Shown piece by piece: positions 36,196 to 50,726 of a stretch of 64,000 nt of DNA. Numbering within the stretch: position 1 is the first letter of the stretch; each line of letters opens with the position of its first letter. A program made the translations under genes and the position numbers. The notes under the pieces were generated by a model. That model saw nothing but the letters and a program-made list of their open reading frames with translations, was not told the origin of the DNA and made no database searches. This stretch comes from Hydractinia symbiolongicarpus. Taxonomy: Eukaryota; Cnidaria; Hydrozoa; Anthoathecata; Hydractiniidae. Location: the NCBI RefSeq assembly GCF_029227915.1, contig NC_079877.1, positions 31,337,851-31,401,850 on the forward strand, written 5' to 3'.

Positions 36196-37313
36196 GTAAT
36201 ATCGGAAGAAAATCACTAAATACATGTTCGTACGAATATGTGACGCAACCGTTGTAACTCAAACGGATTGACACCGTTAGTAAGTCAATGAAATGTAGTT
36301 TTTGAAACTGTCTCTATTTCTTCAGCGCGAACTAACAGCTAGGATTGGTTCCACAGTAAAAAATGACTTATTTATCTAAATTTTTATATAGAGCGCTACC
36401 ACAGGGCCTAGTGTATTCGCTGAATTCCAGCTATCATGTCGAATTAAGAAGAATGTTATTCCTTGGAGTCCAATTGGCTCACTTATCACATTTATAAAGT
36501 CACAGTCCAGAATCAGTCCAATTAAGTCCCACAGTCAATCGTTTCACTGTTAAAAGCGACGCAACTTAGTAATATCGGAAAAAATCACTAAATACATGTT
36601 GGTACGAATATGTGACGCAACCGTTGTAACTCAAACGGATTGACACCGTTAGAAAATCAATGAAATGTAGTTTTTGAAACTGTCGCTATTTCTTCAACGC
36701 TAACTAACGGCTAGGATTGGTCCCACAGTAAAAAATGATTTATTTATCTTCATTTTTTAATAAAGCGCTACCACAGCGCCCAGTTAAATCGCTGAGTTCC
36801 TACAATCACGTCAAATTAAGAAGAATGTTAGTTCTTGTATTCAAACTGGCTCATTTATCACATTTATAAGGTCAAAGTCCAAAATCAGTTCAATTAAGTC
36901 CCACAGTCAAACGTTTCACTGCTAAAAGCGATGCAACCTAGTAATATCCGAATACTATCGCTAAATACATGTGGGGTCAAATATGTGACGCAACCGTTGG
37001 AACTCAAACGGATTGATACCGTTAAAAAGTCAATGAAATGTAGTATTTGAAACTGTCGCTACTTTTTCAGCGCGCGAAAACGGCTAGGATTGGTCCCACA
37101 GTAAAAAATGACTTATTTACTTAAATTTTTAAATGAAGCGCTACCACAGCGCGCAGTGTAATCGCTGAGTTCCGGCAATCATGTAAAATTAAGAAGAATG
37201 TTATTTCTTGGAGTCCAGTTGGCTCACTTATCACATTTATAAGGTCACAGCCCAAAGTTAGTCCAATTAAGTCCCACAGTCAATCGTTTCACTATTAAAA
37301 GCGATACAACTTA
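36196..37313 (+). repeat. Trimer I-L-N, copy 1 (m98-m100, 1118 bp)
   Basis: Monomers at 36196 (I), 36569 (L, TTCAACGC then GTTAAATCGC and TTCTTGTATTC) and 36941 (N, CATGTGGGGTCAAAT, GCGCGCGAAAACGGC). The tail of m100 (AGTCCAATTAAGTCCC, CACTATTAAAAGC) equals the tail of m97, so the duplicated segment begins at about 36140. Confidence 0.87.
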
Positions 37314-38431
37314 GTAATATCGGAAGAAAATCACTAAATACATGTTCGTACGAATATGTGACGCAACCGTTGTAACTCAAACGGATTGACACCGTTAGTA
37401 AGTCAATGAAATGTAGTTTTTGAAACTGTCTCTATTTCTTCAGCGCGAACTAACAGCTAGGATTGGTTCCACAGTAAAAAATGACTTATTTATCTAAATT
37501 TTTATATAGAGCGCTACCACAGGGCCTAGTGTATTCGCTGAATTCCAGCTATCATGTCGAATTAAGAAGAATGTTATTCCTTGGAGTCCAATTGGCTCAC
37601 TTATCACATTTATAAAGTCACAGTCCAGAATCAGTCCAATTAAGTCCCACAGTCAATCGTTTCACTGTTAAAAGCGACGCAACTTAGTAATATCGGAAAA
37701 AATCACTAAATACATGTTGGTACGAATATGTGACGCAACCGTTGTAACTCAAACGGATTGACACCGTTAGAAAATCAATGAAATGTAGTTTTTGAAACTG
37801 TCGCTATTTCTTCAACGCTAACTAACGGCTAGGATTGGTCCCACAGTAAAAAATGATTTATTTATCTTCATTTTTTAATAAAGCGCTACCACAGCGCCCA
37901 GTTAAATCGCTGAGTTCCTACAATCACGTCAAATTAAGAAGAATGTTAGTTCTTGTATTCAAACTGGCTCATTTATCACATTTATAAGGTCAAAGTCCAA
38001 AATCAGTTCAATTAAGTCCCACAGTCAAACGTTTCACTGCTAAAAGCGATGCAACCTAGTAATATCCGAATACTATCGCTAAATACATGTGGGGTCAAAT
38101 ATGTGACGCAACCGTTGGAACTCAAACGGATTGATACCGTTAAAAAGTCAATGAAATGTAGTATTTGAAACTGTCGCTACTTTTTCAGCGCGCGAAAACG
38201 GCTAGGATTGGTCCCACAGTAAAAAATGACTTATTTACTTAAATTTTTAAATGAAGCGCTACCACAGCGCGCAGTGTAATCGCTGAGTTCCGGCAATCAT
38301 GTAAAATTAAGAAGAATGTTATTTCTTGGAGTCCAGTTGGCTCACTTATCACATTTATAAGGTCACAGCCCAAAGTTAGTTCAATTAAGTTGCACAGTCA
38401 ATCGTTTCACTGTTAAAAGCGATATGACTTA
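37314..38431 (+). repeat. Trimer I-L-N, copy 2 (m101-m103, 1118 bp)
   Basis: Monomers at 37314, 37687 and 38059 match copy 1, sharing the rare GGGGTCAAATATG and ACTTTTTCAGC changes. The tail of m103 differs from m100 (TTCAATTAAGTTGCACAG, then GCGATATGACTTAG), which is the ordinary N-to-G transition of domain F; the duplication therefore ends at about 38376. Confidence 0.87.
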
Positions 38432-40665
38432 GTAATATCGGAAAGATATCACTAAATACATGTTGGTACGAATATGTGACGCAACCGTTGTAACTCAAAC
38501 AGATTTATACCGCTAGAAAGTCAATGAAATGTAGTCTTTGAAACTGTTCCTATTTATTCAGCGCGTGCTAACGGCCAGGATTGGTCCCACAGCAAAGAAA
38601 GACTTATTTATCTAAATTTTTAAATGAAGCGCTACCACAGAGCCTAGTGAACTCGCTGAATTCCAGCAATCGTGTCGAATTAAGAAGAATGTTATTCCTT
38701 GGAGTCCAATTGGCTCATTTACCGCATTTATGAGGTCACAGTCCAGAATCAGTTCAATTAAATCCCACAGTCAATCGCTTCACTGTTAAATGCGATACAA
38801 CTTAGTAATATCGGAAAAAATCACTAAATACAAGTTGGTACGAATATTTGACGCAACCGTTGTAACTCAAACGGATTGACACAGTTAGAAAATCAATGAA
38901 ATATAGTTTTTGAAACTGTCTCTATTTCTTCAGCGCGAACTACCGGCTAGGATTGGTCCAACAGTTAAAAATGACTTATTTATCTTAATTTTTAATAAAG
39001 CGATACCACAGCGGCCAGTTTAATCGCTGAGTTCCAGCAATCATGTCAAATTAAGAAGAATGTTATTCCTTGGAGAACAATTGGCTCATTTTTCACATTT
39101 ATAAGGTCACAGTCCAGAATCAGTTCAATTAAGTCCCACAGTCAATCGTTTCACTGTTAAAAGCGATACAACTTAGTGATATCGGAAGAAAATCACTAAA
39201 TACATGCTCGTACGAATATGTGACGCAACCGTTGTAACTCAAACGGATTGACACCGTTAGTAAGTCAATGAAATGTAGTTTTTGAAACTGTCTCTATTTC
39301 TTCAGCGCGAACTAACAGCTAGGATTGGTCCCACAGTAAAAAATGACTTATTTATCTACATTTTTATATAGAGCGCTACCACAGGGACTAGTGTATTCGC
39401 TAAATTCCAGCAATCATGTCAAATTAAGAAGAATGTTATTTCTTGTAGTCAAACTGGCTCATTTATCACATTTATCAGGTCAAAGTCCAAAATCAGTTCA
39501 ATTAAGTCCCATAGTCAAGCGTTTCACTGTTAAACGGGATGCAACCTAGTAATATCCGAATACTATCGCTAAATACATGTTGGTATGAATATGTGACGCA
39601 ACCCTTGTAACTCAAACAGTTTTATATCGCTACAAAGTCAATGAAATGTAGTCATTGAAGCTGTTCCTATTTATTCAGTGCGTGCTAACGGCCAGGATTG
39701 GTCCCACAGCAAAAACAGACTTATTTATCTAAATTTTTAAATAAAGTGCTACCACAGAGCCTAGTGTACTCGCTGAATTCCAGCAATCATGTCGAATTAA
39801 GAAGAATGCTATTCCTTGGAGTCCAATTTGCTCATTTTCACATTTAAAAGGTCACAGTCCAGAATCAGTTCAATTAAGTCCCGCAGTCAATCGTTTCACT
39901 GTTAAAAGCGATACAACTTAGTAATATCGGAAAAAAATCACTAAATACATGTTGGTACGAATATGTGACGCAACCGTTGTAACTCAAACGGATTGACACC
40001 GTTAGAAAATCAATGAAATGTAGTTTCTTAAACTGTCTCTATTTCTTCAACGCTAACTAACGGCTAGGATTGGTCCCACAGTAAAAAATGACTTATTTAT
40101 CTTCATTTTTTAATAAAGCGCTACCACAGCGCCCAGTTAAATCGCTGAGTTCCAGCAGTCATGTCAAATTAAGAAGAATGTTAGTTCTTGTATTCAAACT
40201 GGCTCATTTATCACATTTCTAAGGTCAAAGTCCAAAATCAGTTCAATTAAGTCCAACAGTCAAACGTTTCATTGCTAAAAGCGATGCAACTTAGTAATAT
40301 CGGAAAAAATCACTAAATACAAGTTGGTACGAATATGTGACGCAACCGTTGTAACTCAAACGGATTGACACAGTTAGAAAATCAATGAAATGTAGTTTTT
40401 GAAACTGTCTCTATTTCTTCAGCGCGAACGACCGGGTAGGATTTGTCCGACAGTTAAAAATGACTTATTTATCTTAATTCTTTAATAAAGCGCTACCACA
40501 GCGCGCAGTGTAATCGCTGAGTTCCGGCAATCATTTCAAATTAAGAAGAATGTTATTTCTTGGAGTCCAGTTGGCTCACTTATCACATTTATAAGGTCAC
40601 AGCCCAAAGTTAGTTCAATTAACTTGCACAGTCAAACGTTTCACTGCTAAAAGCAATGCAACCTA

Positions 40666-41035
40666 GTAATATCCGAATACTATCGCTAAATACATTTGGG
40701 CACGAATATGTGACGCACCCGTTGGAACTCAAACGGATTGATACCGTTAAAAAGTCAATGAAATGTTGTTTTTGAAACTGTTGCTATTTCTTCAGCGCGC
40801 AAAAACGACTAGGATTGGTCCCACAGAAAAAAATGACATATTTACTTAAATTTTTAAATGAAGCGCTACCACAGCGCGCAGTGTAATCGCTGAGTTCCGG
40901 CAATCATGCATTAAGAAGAATGTTATTTCTTGGAGTCCAGTTGGCTCACTTATCACATTTATAAGGTCACAGTCCAAAATCAGTTCAATTAAGTCCCATA
41001 GTCAAGCGTTTCACTGTTAAAAGCAATGCAACCTA
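40666..41035 (+). repeat. Short monomer m110 (370 bp)
   Basis: An N-type unit with a private three-base loss in the otherwise conserved CATGTCAAATTAAG segment, which here reads CATGCATTAAG near 40906. It also has private TTTGGGCACG and GCACCCGTTGG changes. Confidence 0.75.
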
Positions 41036-41780
41036 GTAATATCCGAATACTATCGCTAACTACATGTTGATATGAATATGTGACGCAACCCTTGTAACTC
41101 AAACAGTTTTATAACGCTAGAAAGTCAATGAAATGTAGTCATTGAAGCTGTTCCTATTTATTCAGCGCGTGCTAACGGCCAGGATTGGTCCCACAGCAAA
41201 AAAAGACTTATTTATCTAAATTTTTAAATAAAGTGCTACCACAGAGCCTAGTGTACTTGCTGAATTCCAGCAATCATGTCGAATTAAGAAGAATGCTATT
41301 CCTTGGAGTCCAATTGGCTGATTTACCGCATTTATGAGGTCACAGTCCAAAATCAGTTCAATTAAATCCCACAGTCAATCGCTTCACTGTTAAAAGCGAT
41401 ACAACTTAGTAATATCGGAAGAAATCACTAAATACAAGTTGGTACGAATATGTGACGCAACCGTTGTAACTCAAACAGATTTATACCGCTAGAAAGTCAA
41501 TGAAATGTAGTCTTTGAAACTGTTCCTATTTATTCAGCTCGTGCTAACGGCCAGGATTGGTCCCACAGCAAAGAAAGACTTATTTATCTAACTTTTTAAA
41601 TAAAGCGCTACCACAGAGCCTAGTGAACTCGCTGAATTCCAGCAATCGTGTCGAATTAAGAAGAATGTTATTCTTTGGAGTCCAGTTGGCTCATTTACCG
41701 CATTTATGAGGTCACAGTCCAGAATCAGTCCAATTAAGTCCCACAGTCAATCGTTTCACTGTTAAAAGCCATACAACTTA

Positions 41781-42154
41781 GTAATATCGGAAGAAAATCA
41801 CTAAATACATGTTCGTACGAATATGTGACGCAACCGTTGTAACTCAAACGGATTGACACCGTTAGTAAGTCAATGAAATGTAGTTTTTGAAACTGTCTCT
41901 ATTTCCTCAGCGCAAGCTAACGGCTAGGATTGGTCCCACAGTAAAAAAATGACTTATTTATATTACTTTTTTAATAAAGTGCTACCACAGCGCCCAGTGT
42001 AATCGCCGAGTTCAAGCAATCATGTCAAATTAAGAAGAATGTTATTTCTTGTAGTCAAACTGGCTCATTTATCACATTTATCAGGTCAAAGTCCAAAATC
42101 AGTTCAATTAAGTCCCATAGTCAAGCGTTTCACTGTTAAAAGCGATGCAACCTA
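41781..42154 (+). repeat. I-type 374-bp monomer m113
   Basis: An I unit with A7 in place of A6 in the A tract, giving 374 bp. The same form occurs in m120 (44391) and m127 (47000), all with the TTTCCTCAGCGC and TTATATTACTTTTTT markers. m137 (50727) keeps A7 but has lost a T and is 373 bp. The series tracks descent of the I unit through the domain. Confidence 0.75.
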
Positions 42155-44390
42155 ATAATATCCGGATACTATCGCTAAATACATGTTGATATGAATATGT
42201 GACGCAACCCTTGTAACTCAAACAGTTTTATATCGCTAAAAAGTCAATGAAATGTAGTCATTGAAGCTGTTCCTATTTATTCAGCGCGTGCTAACGGCCA
42301 GGATTGGTCCCACAGCAAAAAAAGACTTATTTATCTAAATTTTTAAATAAAGTGCTACCACAGAGCCTAGTGTACTCGCTGAATTCCAGCAATCATGTCG
42401 AATTAAGAAGAATGCTATTCCTTGGAGTCCAATTTGCTCATTTTCACATTTATAAGGTCACAGTCCAGAATCAGTTCAATTAAGTCCCGCAGTCAATCGT
42501 TTCACTGTTAAAAGCGATACAACTTAGTAATATCGGAAAAAAATCACTAAATACATGTTGGTACGAATATGTGACGCAACCGTTGTAACTCAAACGGATT
42601 GACACCGTTAGAAAATCAATGAAATGCAGTTTTTGAAACAGTTGCTATTTCTTCAGCGCGCGAAAACGACTAGGATTGGTCCCACAGTAAAAAATGACTT
42701 ATTAACTTAAATTTTTAAATGAAGCGCTACCACAGCGCGCAGTGTAATCGCTGAATTCCAGCAATCGTGTCGAATTACGAAGAATGTTATTCCTTGGAGT
42801 CCAATTGGCTCATTTACCGCATTTATGAGGTCACAGTCCAGATTCAGTTTAATTAAATCCCACAGTCAATCGCTTCACTGTTAAAAGCGATACAACTTAG
42901 TAATATGGGAAAAAATCACTAAATACAATTTGGTACGAATATGTGACGCAACCGTTGTAACTCAAACGGATTGACACAGTTAGAAAATCAATGAAATGTA
43001 GTTTTTGAAACTGTCTCTATTTCTTAAGCACCAACGACCGGGTAGGATTGGTCCGACAGTTAAAAATGACTTATTTATCTTAATTCTTTAATAAAGCGCT
43101 ACCACAGCGCGCAGTGTAATCACTGAGTTCCGGCAATCATGTCAAATTAAGAAGAATGTTATTTCTTGGAGTCCAGTTGGCTCACTTATCACATTTATAA
43201 GGTCACAGCCCAAAGTTAGTTCAATTAAGTTGCACAGTCAATCGTTTCACTGTTAAAAGCGATATGACTTAGTAATATCGGAAAGATATCACTAAATACA
43301 TGTTGGTACGAATATGTGACGCAACCGTTGTAACTCAAACAGATTTATACCGCTAGAAAGTCAATGAAATGTAGTCTTTGAAACTGTTCCTATTTATTCA
43401 GCGCGTGCTAACGGCCAGGATTGGTCTCACAGCAAAGAAAGACTTATTTATCTAAATTTTTAAATAAAGCGCTACCACAGAGTCTAGTGAACTCGCTGAA
43501 TTCCAGCAATCGTGTCGAATTAAGAAGAATGTTATTCCTTGGAGTCCAATTGGCTCATTTACCGCATTTATGAGGTCACAGTCCAGAATCAGTCCAATTA
43601 AGTCCCACAGTCAATCGTGTCACTGTTAAAAGCGATACAACTTAGTAATATCGGAAGAAAATCACTAAATACATGTTCGTACGAATATGTCACGCAACCG
43701 TTGTAACTCAAACGGATTGACACCGTTAGTAAGTCAATGAAATGTAGTTTTTGAAACTGTCTCTATTTCCTCAGCGCGAGCTAACGGCCAGGATTGGTCC
43801 CACAGTAAAAAATGACTTATTTATATTACTTTTTTAATAAAGTGCTACCACAGCGCCCAGTGTAATCGCCGAGTTCCAGCAATCATGTCAAATTAAGAAG
43901 AATGTTATTTCTTGTAGTCAAACTGGCTCATTTATCACATTTATCAGGTCAAAGTCCAAAATCAGTTCAATTAAGTCCCCTAGTCAAGCGTTTCACTGTT
44001 AAAAGCGATGCAACCTAGTAATATCCGAATACTATCGCCAAATTCATGTTGGTACGAATATGTGACGCAACCGTTGTAACTCAAACAGATTTATACCGCT
44101 AGAAAGTCAATGAAATGTAGTCTTTGAAACTGTTCCTATTTATTCAGCGCGTGCTAACGGCCAGGATTGGTCTCACAGCAAAGAAAGACTTATTTATCTA
44201 AATTTTTAAATGAAGCGCTACCACAGAGCCTAGTGAACTCGCTGAATTCCAGCAATCGTGTCGAATTAAGAAGAATGTTATTCCTTGTAGTCCAATTGGC
44301 TCATTTACCGCATTTATGAGTTCACAGTCCAGAATCAGTCCAATTAAGTCCCACAGTCAATCTTTTTACTGTTAAAAGCGATACAACTTA

Positions 44391-46999
44391 GTAATATCGG
44401 AAGAAAATCACTAAATACATGTTTGTACGAATATGTGACGCAACCGTTGTAACTCAAACGGATTGACACCGTTAGTAAGTCAATGAAATGTAGTTTTTGA
44501 AACTGTCTCTATTTCCTCAGCGCGAGCTAACGGCTAGGATTGGTCCCACAGTAAAAAAATGACTTATTTATATTACTTTTTTAATAAAGTGCTACCACAG
44601 CGCCCAGTGTAATCGCCGAGTTTCAGCAATCATGTCAAATTAAGAAGAATGTTATTTCTTGTAGTCAAACTGGTTCATTTATCACATTTATCAGGTCAAA
44701 GTCCAAAATCAGTTCAATTAAGTCCCATAGTCAAGCGTTTCACTGTTAAAAGCGATGCAACCTAGTAATATCCGAATACTATCGCTAAATACATGTTGGT
44801 ATGAATATGTGACGCAACCCTTGTAACTCAAACAGTTTTATATCGCTAGAAAGTCAATGAAATGTAGTCATTGAAGCTGTTCCTATTTATTCAGCGCGTG
44901 CTAACGGCCAGGATTGGTCCCACAGCAAAAAAAGACTTATTTATCTAAATTTTTAAATAAGGTGCTACCACAGAGCCTAGTGTACTCGCTGAATTCCAGC
45001 AATCATGTCGAATTAAGAAGAATGCTATTCCTTGGAGTCCAAATTGCTCATTTTTACATTTATAAGGTCACAGTCCAGAATCAGTTCAATTAAGTCCCGC
45101 AGTCAATCGTTTCACTGTTAAAAGCGATACAACTTAGTAATATCGGAAAAAAATCACTAAATACATGTTGGTACGAATATGTGACGCAATCGTTGTAACT
45201 CAAACGGATTGACACTGTTAGAAAATCAATGAAATGTAGTTTTTGAAACTGTCTCTATTTCTTCAACGCTAACTAACGGCTAGGATTGGTCCCACAGTAA
45301 AAAATGACTTATTTATCTTCATTTTTTAATAAAGCGCTACCACAGCGCCCAGTTAAATCGCTGAGTTCCAGCAATCATGTCAAATTAAGAAGAATGTTAG
45401 TTCTTGTATTCAAACTGGCTCATTTATCACATTTATAAGGTCAAAGTCCAAAATCATTTCAATTAAGTCCCTCAGTCAAACGTTTCACTGCTAAAAGCGA
45501 TGCAACCTAGTAATATCCGAATATTATCGCTAAATACATGTGGGGACGAATATGTGACGCAACCGTCGGAACTCAAACGGATTGATACCGTTAGAAAGAC
45601 AATGAAATGTAGTTTTTGAGACTGTCGCTATTTCTTTAGCGCGCGAAAACGGCTAGGATTGGTCCCACAGTAAAAATGACTTATTTACTTAAATTTTTAA
45701 ATGAAGCGCTACCACAGCGCCTAGTGTAATCGCTGAGTTCCGGCAATCATGTCAAATTAAGAAGAATGTTATTTCTTGGAGTCCAGTTGGCTCACTTATC
45801 ACATTTATAAGGTCACAGCCCAAAGTTAGTTCAATTAAGTTGCACAATCAATCGTTTCACTGTTAAAAGCGATATGACTTAGTATTATCGGAAAGATATC
45901 ACTAAATACATGTTGGTACGAATATGTGACGCAACAGTTGTAACTCAAACAGATTTATACCGCTAGAAAGTCAATGAAATGTAGTCTTTGAAACTGTTCC
46001 TATTTATTCAGCGCGTGCTAACGGCCAGGATTGGTCCCACAGCAAAGAAAGACTTATTTATCTAAATTTTTAAATGAAGCGCTACCACAGAGCCTAGTGA
46101 ACTTGCTGAATTCCAGCAATCGTGTCGAATTAAGAAGAATGTTATTCCTTGGAGTCCAATTGGCTCATTTACCGCATTTATGAGGTCACAGTCCAGAATC
46201 AGTTCAATTAAATCCCACAGTCAATCGCTTCACTGTTAAAAGCGATACAACTTAGTAATATCGGAAAAAATCACTAAATACAAGTTGGTACGAATATGTG
46301 ACGCAACCGTTGAAACTCAAACCGATTGACACAGTTAGAAAATCAATGAAATGTAGTTTTTGAAACTTCCTCTATTTCTTTAGCGCGAACGACCGGGTAG
46401 GATTGGTCGGACAGTTAAAAATGACTTATTTATCTTAATTCTTTAATAAAGCGCTACCACAGCGCGCAGTGTAATCGCTGAGTTCCGGCAATCATGTCAA
46501 ATTAAGAAGAATGTTATTTCTTGGAGTCCAGTTGGCTCACTTATCACATTTATAAGGTCACAGCCCAAAGTTAGTTCAATTAAGTTGCACAATCAATCGT
46601 TTCACTGTTAAAAGCGATATGACTTAGTAATATCGGAAAGATATCACTAAATACATGTTGGTACGAATATGTGACGCAACCGTTGTAACTCAAACAGATT
46701 TATACCGCTAGAAAGTCAATGAAATGTAGTCTTTGAAACTGTTCCTATTTATTCAGCGCGTGCTAACGGCCAGGATTGGTCTCGCAGCAAAGAAAGACTT
46801 ATTTATCTAAATTTTTAAATAAAGCGCTACCACAGAGCCTAGTGAACTCGCTGAATTCCAGCAATCGTGTCGAATTAAGAAGAATGTTATTCCTTGGAGT
46901 CCAATTGGCTCATTTACCGCATTTATGACGTCACAGTCCAGAATCAGTCCAATTAAGTCCCACAGTCAATCGTTTCACTGTTAAAAGCGATACAACTTA
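44391..46999 (+). repeat. 7-mer block (m120-m126, 2609 bp)
   Basis: Order I K L N G H G. Monomers m120-m124 are matched at +2609 bp by m127-m131, including the rare GCAACAGTTG in G units m124 and m131. The extra G monomer m126 makes the period seven instead of six. m124 has a private GTATTATCGG start. Confidence 0.78.
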
Positions 47000-49900
47000 G
47001 TAATATCGGAAGAAAATCACTAAATACATGTTCGTACGAATATGTGACGCAACCGTTGTAACTCAAACGGATTGACACCGTTAGTAAGTCAATGAAATGT
47101 AGTTTTTGAAACTGTCTCTATTTCCTCAGCGCGAGCTAACGGCTAGGATTGGTCCCACAGTAAAAAAATGACTTATTTATATTACTTTTTTAATAAAGTG
47201 CTACCACAGCGCCCAGTGTGATCGCCGAGTTCCAGCAATCATGTCAAATTAAGAAGAATGTTATTTCTTGTAGTCAAACTGGCTCATTTATCACATTTAT
47301 CAGGTCAAAGTCCAAAATCAGTTCAATTAAGTCCCATAGTCAAGCGTTTCACTGTTAAAAGCGATGTAACCTAGTAATATCCGAATACTATCGCTAAATA
47401 CATGTTGGTACGAATATGTGACGCAACCGTTGTAACTCAAACAGATTTATACCGCTAGAAAGTCAATGAAATGTAGTCTTTGAAATTGTTCCTATTTATT
47501 CAGCGCGTGCTAACGGCCAGGATTGGTCGCACAGCAAAAAAAGACTTATTTATCTAATTTTTTAAATAAGGTGCTACCACAGAGCCTAGTGTACTCGCTG
47601 AATTCCAGCAATCATGTCGAATTAAGAAGAATGCTATTCCTTGGAGTCCAAATTGCTCATTTTTACATTTATAAGGTCACAGTCCAGAATCAGTTCAATT
47701 AAGTCCCGCAGTCAATCGTTTCACTGTTAAAAGCGATACAACTTAGTAATATCGGAAAAAAATCACTAAATACATGTTGGTACGAATATGTGACGCAATT
47801 GTTGTAACTCAAACGGATTGACACCGTTAGAAAATCAATAAAATGTAGTTTTTGAAACTGTCTCTATTTCTTCAACGCTAACTAACGGCTAGGATTGGTC
47901 CCACAGTAAAAAATGACTTATTTATCTTCATTTTTTAATAAAGCGCCACCACAGCGCCCAGTTAAATCGCTGAGTTCCAGCAATCATGTCAAATTAAGAA
48001 GAATGTTACTTCTTGTATTCAAACTGGCTCATTTATCACATTTATAAGGTCAAAGTCCAAAATCATTTCAATTAAGTCCCTCAGTCAAACGTTTCACTGC
48101 TAAAAGCGATGCAACCTAGTAATATCCGAACATTATCGCTAAATACATGTGGGGACGAATATGTGACGCAACCGTTGGAACTGAAACGGATTGATACTGT
48201 TAGAAAGTCAATGAAATGTAGTTTTTGAGACTGTCGCTATTTTTTCAGTGCGCGAAAACGGCTAGGTTTGGTCCCACAGTAAAAATGACTTATTTACTTA
48301 AATTTTTAAATGAAGCGCTACCACCGCGCCTAGTGTAATCGCTGAATTCCGGCAATCATGTCAAATTAAGAAGAATGTTATTTCTTGGAGTCCAGTTGGC
48401 TCACTTATCACATTTATAAGGTCACAGCCCAAAGTTAGTTCAATTAAGTTGCACAATCAATCGTTTCACTGTTAAAAGCGATATGACTTAGTAATATCGG
48501 AAAGATATCACTAAATACATGTTGGTACGAATATGTGACGCAACAGTTGTAACTCAAACAGATTTATACCGCTAGAAAGTCAATGAAATGTAGTCTTTGA
48601 AACTGTTCCTATTTATTCAGCGCGTGCTAACGGCATGGATTGGTCCCACAGCAAAGAAAGACTTATTTATCTAAATTTTTAAATGAAGCGCTACAACAGA
48701 GCCTAGTGAACTCGCTGAATTCCAGCAATCGTGTCGAATTAAGAAGAATGTTATTCCTTGGGGTCCAATTGGCTTATTTACCGTATTTATGAGGTCACAG
48801 TCCAGAATCAGTTCAATTAAATCCCACAGTCAATCGCTTCACTGTTAAAAGCGATACAACTTAGTAATATCGGAAAAAATCACTAAATACAAGTTGGTAC
48901 GAATATGTGACGCAACCGTTGTAACTCAAACGGATTGACACAGTTAGAAAATCAATGAAATGTAATTTTTGAAACTGTCTCTATTTCTTCAGCGCGAACT
49001 ACCGGCTAGGATTGGTCCAACAGTTAAAAATGACTTATTTATCTTAATTTTTTAATAAAGCGATACCACAGCGCCCAGTTTAATCGCTGAGTTCCAGCAA
49101 ACATGTCAAATTAAGAAGAATGTTGGTTCTTGGAGTCCAATTGGCTCATTTATCACATTTATAAGGTCACAGTCCAGAATCAGTTCAATTAAGTCCCACA
49201 GTCAATCGTTTCACTGTTAAAAGCGATACAACTTAGTAATATCGGAAGAAAATCACTAAATACATGTTCGTACGAATATGTGACGCAACCGTTGTTACTC
49301 AAACGGATTGACACCGTTAGTAAGTCAATGAAATGTAGTTTTTGAAGCTGTTCCTATTTATTCAGCGCGTGCTAACGGCCAGGATTGGTCCCACAGCAAA
49401 AAAAGACATATTTATTTAAATTTTTAAATAAAGTGCTACCACAGAGCCTAGTGTATTCGCTGAATTCCAGCAATCATGTCGAATTAAGAAGAATGCTATT
49501 CCTTGGAGTCTAATTTGCTCATTTCTACATTTATAAGGTCACAGTCCAGAATCAGTTCAATTAAGTCCCGCAGTCAATCGTTTCACTGTTAAAAGCGATA
49601 CAACTTAGTAATATCGGAAAAAAATCACTAAATACATGTTGGTACGAATATGTGTCGCAACCGTTGTAACTCAAATGGATTGACACCGTTAAAAAATCAA
49701 TGAAATGTAGTTTTTGAAACTGTCTCTATTTCTTCAACGCTAACTAATGACTAGGATTGGTCCCACAGTAAAAAATGACTTATTTATCTTCATTTTTTAA
49801 TAAAGCGCTACCACAGCGACCAGTTAAATCGCTGAGTTCCAGCAATCATGTCAAATTAAGAAGAATGTTAGTTCTTGTATTCAAACTGGCTCATTTATCA

Positions 49901-50726
49901 CATTTATAAGGTCAAAGTCCAAAATCAGTTCAATTAAGTCCCACAGTCAAACGTTTCACTGCTAAAAGCGATGCAACCTGGTAATATCCGAATACTATCG
50001 CTAAATACATGTGGGGACGAATATGTGACGCAACCGTTGGAACTCAAACGGATTGATACCGTTAGAAAGTCAATGAAATGTAGTTTTTGAGACTGTCGCT
50101 ATTTCTTCAGCGCGCGAAAACGGCTAGGATTGGTCCGACAGTTAAAAATGACTAATTTATCTTAATTCTTTAATAAAGCGCTACCACAGCGCGCAGTGTA
50201 ATCGCTGAGTTCCGGCAATCATGTCAAATTAAGAAAAATGTTATTTCTTGTAGTCAAACTGGCTCATTTATCACATTTATTAGGTCAAAGTCCAAAATCA
50301 GTTCAATTAAGTCCCATAGTCAAGCGTTTCACTGTTAAAAGCGATGCAACCTAGTAATATCTGAATACTATCGCTAAATACATGTTGGTACGAATATGTG
50401 ACGCAACCGTTGTAACTCAAACAGATTTATACCGCTAGAAAGGCAATGAAATGTAGTCTTTGAAACTGTTCCTATTTATTCAGCGCGTGCTAACGGCCAG
50501 GATTGGTCTCACAGCAAAGAAAGACTTATTTTTCTAAATTTTTAAATGAAGCGCTACCACAGAGCCTAGTGTATTCGCTGAATTCCAGCAATCATGTCGA
50601 ATTAAGAAGAATGTTATTCCTTGGAGTCCAATTGGCTCATTTACCGCATTTATGAGGTCACAGTCCAGAATCAGTCCAATTAAGTCCCACAGTCAATCGT
50701 TTCACTGTTAAAAGCGATACAACTTA
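47000..50726 (+). repeat. 10-monomer block (m127-m136, 3727 bp)
   Basis: Order I K L N G H, then I/K, L, N/H and K/G. Its first seven monomers are matched at +3727 bp by m137-m143. GCAACAGTTG in m131 and m141 and CGAACTACCGGC in m132 and m142 support common origin. The last four units look like a degraded extra round of the six-type cycle. Confidence 0.72.

Noticed and set aside
39343-39549. Open frame of 68 codons
   Set aside because: It starts in the AT-rich block of m106 and crosses the monomer border into m107. The frame is not kept in other copies and gives no recognisable protein.
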